Origin: Terfezia claveryi
Lineage: Eukaryota; Ascomycota; Pezizomycetes; Pezizales; Pezizaceae
Reading direction: 5' to 3'
DNA: 64,000 nt
Assembly: GCA_015179025.1 (NCBI GenBank)
Contig: WHUX01000006.1
Location: 744,001 to 808,000 of the forward strand
Part shown: positions 36,855 to 47,218 of the stretch, piece after piece
Position numbering within the stretch: the first letter of the stretch is position 1
Layout of the letters: every line of letters starts with the position of its first letter
The notes under the pieces: generated by a model
What the model was told of the DNA's origin: nothing
Database searches by the model: none
The model's input: the letters and a program-made list of their open reading frames with translations, nothing else
Program-made: the position numbers and the translations under genes

Positions 36855-39103
36855 TGTTATAACGGCTTGGATGGTGCTGAAGCTGCGGCACCGCTGATAG
36901 TCTCAGCGGCTTGCAGGGGATCGGAGTAGGCCTTCCTCGAACTATGTACCGCCTGATCTAATAGACGATTGACAGGGCACACTTCGAGATATATTTCGGG
37001 TGACTTATCCGTCGGATCTATGTAAGTGAGAAGGAAGGTTTGGAGATGTGCTTGTGGGGTTTTACGTTAAGTCCAAATCAAGAGCTGATTACTGTAGCGT
37101 GAGTGATCAAGCTGTAATGCCGATTTTTTTTCTCATGCACACAGGCTGAGAGTGGATGTTCTTTGCCAAGCAATAGATATGGAATCACGTACCACCGAAG
37201 TCTATTCAATCAGGGCGTTCGGAATTAGACTCTAGACTGGATATGAAATAGATAATAATGCAATCTTGTATCTGGTTTATGTTCAAATAACCTAGGTACG
37301 TAGCATCTGCTAAGTTAAAAAATTGATCATATCAATTTTGATCCGCTGAAGGACCCGACATAATGTCCCTTAGGAATTTTTGTGGGGTGGCCTAGTTATA
37401 ACAAACAGAAGTAAACGTTACCCCCTCAGACTTCCCGAACGAACAGATTTTTGTATGTGGATCTTGAGTCACTCAAATTAAGGTATTTACTGACTAGACA
37501 TCCTGGCTGTGAAGTCCGCATACCACTATTGCGTACTTAAAAGTTCTCTACTACTTAAGTACTCATGACTGAAACTCACACTATAAACAGACTACACTAT
37601 ATGGGCACCAGGCATAGTACTTTAGTATCTAGTCCTCTCGAGAGCCATAAGACCTTGCCATCTTTCCTCTTCGTCATATACACCGTAAAACCACGGGTTT
37701 TATACACCCGAAAGATAAACACAACTTTTCAATCCCTGTGTTCTCTTTCCAATACTACCGCCAGTAAGACTGCTTCTCGTTTAAACCCCTGCGTGAATAA
37801 GGCTCTAGGCTGCCGCAAGATTTGAATGGATTTGAATAGGCTCACATGGGGTTACTGGGAGTTACAACGGAGGAGTTTCAGGTCCCACTTGCAAGTTTTT
37901 ATTGTTACGAATAATACTTAAGGCTCGAGATGAAGTGTTTTCAAATCAGTGGATAATATATAACCAGATAAACCAGACATCCCAGCTGGATCTCTGGCCA
38001 GATATTTTGAGATTTGGTTTTCTTCATCTAATGAAAATTCCATTGAATCCTATCGATATCCAGCCATAACTATATTCTTTCAGTCTAGTACTCCGTACAA
38101 TGAATCCCAATACCAGTATAGTCATAATACAAATACGAATAGAAGTGACAAATTTAGTCCAATATACGCACTCATGAATGTACCTTAGTGCCCATCAGGG
38201 TAAAGGAGCGCTACCGACCCTCGGCCAGACTAAATATTCGGAAGCAAATTTTGCTGCAACGTCTGCCTTCCTGCCGAATCTGAGTCAAAGTTTGAGAATC
38301 AATCTCAGAGAGGTTAAGGGCAATCATATACTGTAGAGCAATTTGTGTGAATATGCGGGACGGTGTGCACGTGCATCTCGGATGAGGCTCAGGCAGTAAA
38401 GATTTCATGATTCTATAGATGAAAAGCAGCATCTTGGATTTCCGAGTTTGTTTTAAGAGGCAGAAGGGGCTGGTCATGACGAGTTATTATTCTCAATATA
38501 CGAGTACCATCATTGCACAAATATCTTATCAACGTGAATACCATGTTGACGCGAAGTCCACGGCACCGACACCACTGCGCTATGCAATTCGACCGGCTCC
38601 CCCACTGACGGCAATGTTATAGCACACCCGTGTTTGAGTATTGTGGAGGTACGAACCCTGTCTGCATCCCGGAATAGCAACTACTTTCCCTCTATAGGAT
38701 TCTGAGGTTTCTAGCCTGACAGTGTACTTACCTTGTTCGCCTAGTCTGGTTGGCACTTGTTCGCCGTTTACAATACCAGCTTAGAGAGGCTAGCCCAAGA
38801 CGTCAGTACTGTACAGATTAGGCATAACGTTAGGCGACCATTCTAAACAACGCCGTGAATGATATCTCGGTGAATAAGAAAACAAATCGGTTTCCTGAAG
38901 TTAGTCACCTTTGCAAGCAAGGCTCAGAAATCCGCGTTGCCCGTGAAGAAATTAAGCTATGGGGTGGCTCTGATGAAATATAAAAGGATTCCCGGGACCT
39001 GAACCGAATTATCCTGTTACATATACCGGCACAGTCCTGTAATTTTCATAACAAATCCATCTCATTCGCCAACAGCAAAGTCACCTCCAACATTTTCCAT
39101 ATT
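36855..39103. other. Intergenic region
   Basis: No gene recognised; the open frames stay under 90 codons. One copy of TAGTCTGGTTGGCAC is at 38,742-38,756. The part near 36,855 should hold the promoter of the F-box gene, and the part near 39,000-39,103 that of the following small gene (AT-rich, AAATATAAAAGG near 38,977). Confidence 0.55.
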
Positions 39104-39695
39104 ATGACAGAAGAATCGTCCAACGACTGTGAGCTTTGCTCCCTCCTCAAGAACCTGGATTCCTCCCGGGAGCCGGTCTACAACTGTGCAAACTTGTCGT
39201 GTCAGCAATTGTCCAGCTCCTCGGAGTGGGTAATTGTTGACGCCAGCAGCTTCGGTGAAGCCGACGCCCACTCCTTCACAACAGGTGTTACCTGGAATAC
39301 GGAAGGGGACAGTGCACAAGTTGGTGCTTCATGGGTCGAATTAGTCTTCCTGCAGAGCCTAATTAAGAGGCATGGGAATGAGGGTGCGCCAAGCATCCAT
39401 CGCTGGGTCAATGATCAAGGGCCTTGGAATTCCGTCGAAGCTGTAGATAGGATTAGGGCACAGCTACGCTATCATGAGGTAGGTGTTTTATTCTTGATGC
39501 CACGGAGACCTAGCTGACAATTTAACACGGCAGCTTGACCATTTCGAGACTCTAGATCGAGCTGAATCACTCAAGGATATTAATCAAGGAGGTTCCTGGG
39601 TAGATGAGGAAGCCCATGAGCAGGTATTTGGGGAGTTCCAGAGTTTAGATCTGGCGTTGGTTTTTGACGTCATTCTAAAGGCGTTTGGGATTTGA
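39104..39695 (+). CDS. Small orphan protein, two exons
   Basis: Exons 39,104-39,478 and 39,534-39,695 give 178 aa over a 55-bp intron with good signals (GTAGGT, branch CTGAC, GGCAG). I do not recognise the family. The N-terminal third has a cluster of cysteines (CELCSLL and CANLSC, residues about 9-35), which might bind zinc. The centre is tryptophan-containing and polar, and exon 2 is acidic with a hydrophobic end. There is no signal peptide or membrane span. The clean splice, which keeps frame and ends shortly afterwards, argues that it is a real gene. It is isolated, with more than 2 kb of gene-free DNA on both sides. Confidence 0.6.
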
Positions 39696-42156
39696 ATGGG
39701 CGTTTATGTACGATTTGGGTAGCCTGATTGCGGGTTTTGGGTGAATTATTTATAATTGCATTAGGTACGAATTTGTTTGTGTTCTAGCTTTTTTTTGTTT
39801 TATCTCCAGCTTATCCCATTTGTTTGCTTTTCGTAACGGCTGTTTTCAAGTCAACTTATCAATTACGCATGGCATGGGACTGGGATTCCATTCAAATTCT
39901 GGGCTTTCCTCTAGCATCTCTGCCACCGCATGTAGGAAATATTCTCACAGCATCCCACCGAGGGGGCATAAGAATAACCTACCACTGACGTCTGAAAGGG
40001 CTTAATGTGCTCGAAGCGTGCAAGAATTGGGTACATAAGTAAAGCAAACCCTGTACATAGTTTCCTGGATTGAAACAAGCAGTACATAGGCACATACAAT
40101 ATGGAGTTAGCAAATATACGAAGCCTCCAAATCTCACCATCAGTCTGATGCGCATGAGCACTTCAAAATTGCCCGCATTCCAAAGTGCCTGAAAACAAAG
40201 AACGAGTCATCGGCGGAATCCGCCGAGAATTGAAGACATCACTGGATATTGCAATCCGGGCCTGGGGAGAAGCCTTGTGGATTTGAACAACCAATCTGTA
40301 TCAGGATCCCTACCGTTCGATTGTACTTGACAAAGCAAATTGCACATGATTTCAAGATGGCCTGGCTGCCTTCTAGACATGCAGATCACGAGTATGGGGA
40401 GGAAAAGCAAGTTCTAGACACGTAATTGAATCACTTGCTTTAATTCCACATATGTGGGGGTGTATAGGACTAAAAATCGGACAGAACGTGTCGGCGATCA
40501 AGTTTATATATAAAATATTATTTTTATTCCAATTTTATGCCGCCTGATCAGGCTGCAGTGTGAACGTGCATGCGTGGTACCTAGATTGATTGCATTGAGC
40601 GCTCCTCCTTACAACAAAACGCTGTGACTGCGGCTGAACTATTAACCTGGTGCCCAAGCCAAGTTATATACCGATCGAGTACGAAAATGTACATTACATG
40701 TGTATAGTAACGGGGGCAAACAAGTCTCAGATCCAGTAGCTGAAAATTGCTATTTCCACTCAAGGATACGTACTTGCCATTGGTAATCAGATTAGAGGTA
40801 TACACGGCAGGAGTATACACTCAAATACTAGAGTATTTGTGATGGGAATGTGGAATCGAAAAGTAACGAAAGTTAACCATACGAATATTGTACAACATTC
40901 ACCGGAAGGCCAATTGTATAGATTTTTGGTGGCAAGAGTACTATGCTATATGCTCTTTTAATATGACAAAACTGGAGATGATATTTGAATTCCCTCCGCG
41001 AATCTCACCTCATATTTGATTTCGATAGGTTTGGAGAAGCCTTAAGTGCCATATCTGGTGAGTCTGGTTGGTAGTGTAACCAGACTCAGACTGGAAAGGG
41101 CTAAGTGGACACATACTATAGTCTAAACAGGGTAAGTATAAGTACTGTACTAGCTATGGCTATTTTATTTTTTTTGAAGTCTGTACGTCGGAGCCTTAGG
41201 CTAAGGTATGAGACGGAGTGCTGACTGCTGCGCGCAGTTTCAGTAATTTGTCTCCTGCATTAAACTTCGCTGAAAAACAAATGTGCTTGAACGTGCCAAC
41301 CAGACTAGCCTTGAACCTCTCTCATCGTTGTCCCTGTACGGTTTGACTATTTTCAAATACTTACCAATAGACTTCTCACAATACTGAATATATCGGTTGA
41401 CCTTTGGCTCGTCAGTCCACTTGCTCGTGAGGTTTTCCCATTTTGCCACAAAATCTGATGCCTCTGTTCCATCGAAGTAAGGTGCTCCCTGCTGACCAGG
41501 CAGTGGGAAAAAGGCTACCGGCCCTAACGTAGAACTCCCCTTCTCATCCCTAGCTTTGTGCTCTCACCAACTTCCGGGCGATACTTACCTCCCTCCTCAG
41601 GACACAGTTTTATTATCAGTGAATTGTTTCTTCTCAATAACTCTTCTACCCTAAATAATTATTTTAATAATCATTTAAAAGTAGATATTAACACACGCGC
41701 AAGTTAGGATCCCTGTCCAATCATGGAAACTAAAGTATTACAACGTTATTGATGATGATCATGACGATGCACTTAGAAGGCTGGTCTAAATAAAGCATAA
41801 TTACGATAGATGCATAGGATCATGTTAGATAGCTATGTACATACAGGATTGCGTACCAACAGGCAGAATATCCAGCGCTACATAGAGCACAATAACTTCC
41901 CCTGTGACTTAGCCACAGGTAGCTAGGCTAATCCGAGTATATGTGTTCTGGGCCGCTCTCGGGCATCGGCCACTCTCGGGCATCGGCCACCCGTGGGCAG
42001 TACGTGGCCCCTGCAGGCAGCACATGTCTCCTGCAGGAAGCTCTAGGATCATCGGGAAAAAGAGTTACGTTTACGGGAGATGATATTGCAATGAATACAG
42101 GTTGAGGGAATCCCGGGAGCTAACGAGAAAGCAGACCAGCAAGCAAAACTAATACC
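39696..42156. other. Gene-poor region with short repeats
   Basis: No gene supported. It contains a perfect 10-bp hairpin GAGTCTGGTT/AACCAGACTC at 41,060-41,087 (8-nt loop), a copy of GTGCCAACCAGACTA at 41,293-41,307, and a 17-bp tandem duplication (CTCTCGGGCATCGGCCA) near 41,956-41,990. Confidence 0.55.
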
Positions 42157-42486
42157 TTGGAATATCCTGACTACTTGACCTCTTTTCCGAGAAATAAGCC
42201 CGAATCCTACCTCTGGACGCAAGTACTTTACCCGCTCGACCTCCATGCATGGTTCAACCAGATCCGTATAAAGGAAGGTGACGAATGGAAACTGCCTTCC
42301 GGGTGTCACCCAGAGGTTGAAAATCAATACGACCTATATACTATGTACGGACTCATCGAATTTTTGGTTGTGCCCTTCGGACTAACCAACGCACCTGCTA
42401 CTCTAGGCAGACCCCCCTCCATCCCAACGTTTTTTTATTTTATTCTTTTTTTAAAAATTTTTAAAGATTCATTACTGGGACCATGA
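42157..42486 (+). pseudogene. Gypsy-type reverse transcriptase relic
   Basis: Translation of 42,200-42,405 shows degraded RT core blocks, [18 protein letters not shown] and [12 protein letters not shown], in the order found in Ty3/gypsy RT. Typical elements have F(R/K)TRYGHYEYLVMPFG-like sequence between them, and here that part is altered. The frame then runs into T/A homopolymers (42,430-42,465). No catalytic YxDD, LTR or other pol domain is attached, so it is a truncated fragment, on the opposite strand to the large element downstream. Confidence 0.8.
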
Positions 42487-42689
42487 TGAGCTACATAACC
42501 TGGAAATGGATTTAGCAAGGTCCATGATATTATTTAACAGGCTTGCACCTGAGGGCCTAACTGGACTTAGTAAAATAAGAGAAGCTATAAAGGCACCTAT
42601 AGCATGTAGGGGTTATATAAGTTAAGAATAAGGGGATTATTGCAAATCTTCTATTCTTAGCTTTTCTGTACCTCAGGGGATCTTCTACA

Positions 42690-42950
42690 GCAAATTTTCT
42701 AGTTAAGCTTAATATCAACCATAGTTGCTTATAGAGTTTGTGTATATTTCTTACATATATGCATATATATATTCATACTAGCTTATACTGAATTTCCTAC
42801 CACTATACTATTATAAATACATCATTACCTCTCTAAAAGTAGTCGGGTTGGAGACTAATATCATTAAGACTTCTCAAAATTTTGTATCTTTGGTAAAGAT
42901 AAAAAATAGAATCTGATAAGATCTAGCCTCTATAATATCTTATGCTAGCT
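42690..42950 (+). repeat. Left arm of an inverted repeat flanking the LTR element
   Basis: This sequence (from CAAATTTTCTAGTTAAG) matches, with many transitions, the reverse complement of about 62,970-63,275. The LTR element therefore sits inside, or next to, an older structure with long inverted arms. The arm stops at the CTAAT target duplication. Confidence 0.7.
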
Positions 42951-42953
42951 AAT

Positions 42954-43571
42954 TGTAAAGTGTTGTATAGGGGACTGGAAAATCAGATTAGATTAGATAA
43001 GGATCTAATCTAATCAGATAATCTCAGGCTAGTAATGTATACTACAAAGTAGATTACTAATAGTGTATTGTTTATTTTCACTATTAAAGTTATTACCAGT
43101 AGCATAAGATTACTGTAATAGGTAAAGTAGTATAGGAGTGCCAAAGGCACTTAGAAGATTAACCAGTGGAACTTCTATATTGATTGTACTCTAACTATGT
43201 TCTGAGTTCTAACTATCTATCCAACTGAAGGGAAATTCAGGAGACTATATGTGTTTCCAATGGGGCAGTGCTGGGGCAGTGCTGAGGCAGTGCACCATCA
43301 TCTGACCCTTATATGATTTGAAATCAATATCATAGAAACTTCTAGATAGTACTTCCAAATACTATCTAGTACAAAATAGGTTAAGTCTTAACTTTGACTT
43401 ATACATGTGAAAGCATATAATAACATGTGAAAGCATGTAAAATATTAGCAAGGCAGACAGTACACAGAATGTTGTATGTTTTGAGATACTTGCTGAGTAA
43501 GAAAATACATAAGAAATACATTTGTGAGGGAGAGGGTTAGTCATAGGGTATGAGTAAGCCACTTCCTTACA
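42954..43571 (-). repeat. LTR, left copy (3' LTR of the element)
   Basis: 618 bp, matching 61,568-62,185 without gaps at about 95-96 percent identity. Differences are almost all transitions. It contains a small tandem repeat GGGGCAGTGCT near 43,261-43,285 and a 20-bp inverted repeat around TAGATTAGATAAGGATCTAATCTA. Confidence 0.95.
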
Positions 43572-43632
43572 TGCCTCCCTGTTTAGATAAAAACTCCATC
43601 CTAGGAAATTAACAGGGTCTGGATTATGTACA

Positions 43633-43926
43633 TTAGTAGTTAACATTTAATCTATAATACCTATTGTTCCTATCCTTATAGGAACTACTACCTTCTGCTT
43701 CTGTATCATACCTGATATAATCATACCCTTGCTTGAAATCCTTATTAATTATTTTTTCTTTAAAGAAATAGTTAAGTATCAACTGGGGTAGATCTATCTC
43801 TTTACCTTTGCCTTTGTCAATTTTGACTGCATTAGATGAAATAGAGGGAGCAAGGACTTTTGTTCTTTCATTATTAATCATTTCTAAGGTTTCTTTCCTT
43901 GTCTTATTCTTACCAAGCTTATTTTT
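43633..43926 (-). CDS. Small basic/acidic ORF 3' of the chromodomain
   Basis: A frame different from pol reads on the minus strand from about 43,926 (KKRKVSKNKLGKNKTRKE) through the ATG at 43,881 to the stop at 43,633. The first part is very basic, then KIDKGKGKEIDLPQL and an aromatic C-terminal part (GYDYIRYDTEAEGSS). No family is recognised. It lies between the chromodomain stop and the 3' LTR, where most gypsy elements have only untranslated sequence. It may be an accessory ORF or a chance frame. Confidence 0.35.
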   Translation of the reverse strand, partial: KNKLGKNKTRKETLEMINNERTKVLAPSISSNAVKIDKGKGKEIDLPQLILNYFFKEKIINKDFKQGYDYIRYDTEAEGSSSYKDRNNRYYRLNVNY

Positions 43927-43953
43927 ACTAACCTTTCTCTTTTTGTAAGTTGC

Positions 43954-46860
43954 TTACTTACTGCCAGTCAACCAGAATTGCTTTTTCAATGACTCATCAA
44001 CACCATCAGTATATACCCACTCATCAAACTTATAAGGCCATCCCTTCCATTTCACTTTGTACTGCAACTTTCCTGTTCTAGGTTGTGACCTAAATTCCAA
44101 AACTCTTTCTACCTCATACCTGTCTTCCTTAACTGGTTCTAGTTGTTCCAGAGTTCTAGAGGAGAACAGTTGTATTGGATTTGGGAAGAAGGGTTTGAGA
44201 AGTGAGGTGTGGAAGGAATTGTTGATATTATTGAGGTCAGGGAAGTCAGTGAAGTCAAGTTTAGCATTTTGACTCCATGGTGAATATTTGGTAATAGTGA
44301 AGGGGCCTATCCATTTAGGGGATAGTTTGGAGGAGTGGTACCTTGTTGGAAGGTTCTTTGTTGATAGCATCACTTGATCATTGACTTGGTAATCAGAGAA
44401 GGCTCTTCTGTATTTGTTGGCTTGCTAAATTTGGTCCTTTTTTGCTTTAGTAAGGTTTTCAGCAACCTGGTAAAATCTAGTTGTAGGGTTTGAGTAGGTA
44501 GGAATTGGGTGAGGCAGGATAGGTGGTGACAAATTAGGCTGGTATCCTAGTTTGGTAACAAAGGGGGAAAGTCCTCTTGTAGTACTAACTCTTGCATTCA
44601 CTTCTGTTTGAACAGAAGGTGTGGCTTGTACCCAATTCATTCCCTGCTCCAGCTTCTTAGCTGCAAACATAGGAATAATTGTCCTATTCTTTCTTTCACT
44701 TGTCTCATCAGTCTGGGGGTGATATGTGGAAGATGCTTTATGCATAATTCCATTTTTCTACATCCAATCTTGAAATATAGTAGACATAAATAAGGGGTCT
44801 TGGTCAGAAACAATTTCATAAGGGAATCCCACATTAGGCTTAATGAATCTTTCAAAGATATCAATAACCCCTAATGTGTCAACATTGTCTGAAACAGGTA
44901 ACAAGAATGTTAAATCAGAGTGCCTGTCAGTCATGACTAATAACTTATGAAATAATAACATGTGAGGCTTATCATCTTTAGGAGTTCTGTAACCAAGAGT
45001 AAATTCAGTACATGAAATCATAACAGGTTCCATACTAAGAAAATCCATAGCTATACTACCCCATGGCCTAGTAGGTATATTCAGGGGAGTAAGAAATCTA
45101 GGAGGTTTCTGTGTGGATCTTTTGGTGATTTGGCAGGTTTCACAACTCCTCACAAATTGTTCAACCTGCTTATAAAAATCCTGAAAGATGTACTTATTGG
45201 TAAGCTCTTCTGCTGTTTTTGTAAGGCCTTCATGTCCAGTGGTGACATGTGCTTGTTGGATAAGGGCTTCAAAGGCAGGGTTACCTTTAACTTGTAGTCC
45301 CTTAGAAATAACTATCCTCCAAGCAAAATTCTTCAATAGGTACATAAACCCATCCTGTACCTTTACTATAGGTACTTGTTCTCCTTTTTTTACTCTTAAG
45401 TACAGTGGTCCAAACACTATATCTTTTTCCAGCTCTTCTCTATAATGCCATTCCAACTCATGATCTCCTATCCACTCAGCAATTACTAAATCTGGTTCCA
45501 TGCTTTTTTCATCTTCATCCTGGACTCCTAGTGTCTTTTTCAGGTGGTCACTATTGTGGAAGGGCTTATTGAGAGCCTTCAGGTTGTTTTTTCTAGTGTT
45601 ATAGAAGCTGACAAAGTTTTTGTTCAGGTTATGGTAGCCAAGATAATACTTGCATCTTAGTATCACTTTTCCTCCTGTAGTAGTGACTTTTGGAAGATTT
45701 GGACATAGGTGGGACCAGTGACCATCTTGGTTGCACATGTTGCATTTCCTGATGGTTCCTACTGGGAGTGGATATTGCAGTAGAAAGAGTTTGTTGTCAA
45801 GGGGGCACTTGTTGCTGAGGTGAGTGGTTTCCATATAGTTGGTACATCTGGGAGGAGGAAATTTAGTGTATCTTGGACAATCCTCCTTGAAGTGTCCAAA
45901 TGCCCAATATTTGTCACAAAGATTAATACCAGGATCTTTGTTATTGCATTGGGAAGTTTTGTGGCCCACTTTACTACATTGGGAACAAAACTCTTTGGTC
46001 TAAGTTCTGTTGGAGGAGGATGGGGGGATTGGATCCTTAGGGAAAATGTCAGGAAGGGTACTGACAGAGGATGCAGGAGAGGCTCCTGGAGGAGAAGGAG
46101 GCTGAAAGTGCACCTTCTTGTTGTCTGCCTCATCCTTGCACTTAGGTGAGGCTGCCCTTCTCTTCAAGGTACCTTCAAGAGTAGAGTTCCACTCTAGAAG
46201 GTTTCCCACAACCACAGAACCCCTATCAGCCCTTCTCAAGGACTGTTCCATCTGTTCTGTAGTCATGGGTTCCCTGGCTCTTTCCCATTCCTCAGGTTTA
46301 TCTGAGTCAGAGGACTCATCCACAAGTGTCCATTCTTGTGGGTCCTCTACCTCAGGGGCAGCAAGAGTAGAGGGAGAGGAGGTACTAGGTTTTTGTTAAT
46401 GACTACTTGAAACTTGGGTTTTCTTATAACTGACTTTCCTCTCTCTTCCTCCTCTTGTTGTTGCTGTTGGGCCTGGGCCCTAGTAGTGGTGGCAGCAGTT
46501 TGGACTGCTACTGGCTCCTGCTGGAGCTGTCTGAGCCTGAAATTTCTTTGGGGTGTGTTAGACTTATCAGGTTCAGGGTTATCCTCAACTGTGGCTTTGT
46601 ACCTTTAGCCTCAAAGACTGCATTTAGGCCTTCTCTGTCATGCCAGACAGGCCTGGTGCCATTAACCTTCTGCACCTGTCTTGGTGGGAGGTTGGTTGTA
46701 GTGATTTGAAGAGAAGAGAGCCTCCTTCTCCTTTAGATGGTATTGGGAGATTGTCTCCCAAGGATGGGTGGAGACACTGGTCTCCCAGTGGCTCCTCTAA
46801 TCCTGAGCTGTTGTGGGGAAGGTATTGTTGGTGATGGAGAATATGGGAGAGGAGTTTTCC
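43954..46860 (-). pseudogene. Zinc-knuckle array + integrase + chromodomain (pol 3' part)
   Basis: One frame runs from 46,323 to the stop at 43,954, broken by TAG at 46,000, 44,758 and 44,425. From the N-terminus it shows an acidic and proline-rich region, then five CCHC-like knuckles (CSQCSKVGHKTSQC, CDKYWAFGHFKEDC, CTNYMETTHLSNKC, CNMCNQDGHWSHLC and a worn fifth). The second, third and fifth have tyrosine in place of the second cysteine. The integrase HHCC domain (HVTTGHEGL, then CETCQITK) follows, then the catalytic core (AMDFLSME, IVSDQDPLF, YHPQTDETSE) and a chromodomain (YEVERVLEFR, YKVKWKGW, DEWV). Upstream of 46,400 related coding sequence continues to about 46,860 but is frameshifted. 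Chromodomains target integration to marked chromatin. Knuckles directly before the integrase are unusual. Confidence 0.85.
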
Positions 46861-47218
46861 TGAAAGTTTGTATTGGGACAGAGAGGTAATTGCTTCATCA
46901 GCAGAAAAAATTCTGCATCAGGACGCACTTTCTACATTTTCTACATCCTATGCATCACAACAACCTTTTTACCTTCTTTGCATCTGATGCGCATCCTAAC
47001 ACAACTGCAGATACAAATCTGTGTTAGGACACGTCAACTATTTTTATACCGTCCCATGCATTACAATTTTCTGCTTACCTCCATACACCCCCACACATAG
47101 CCTCCTAACATTTGCCTGGCACCTGTTTTATATCCGATACTTCACATTCTTTGTGGCTCTTCCCCCAACTGTAGTCACAAGTTTATTATTTCCTAATCAT
47201 AAATCATATTCTACTTCT

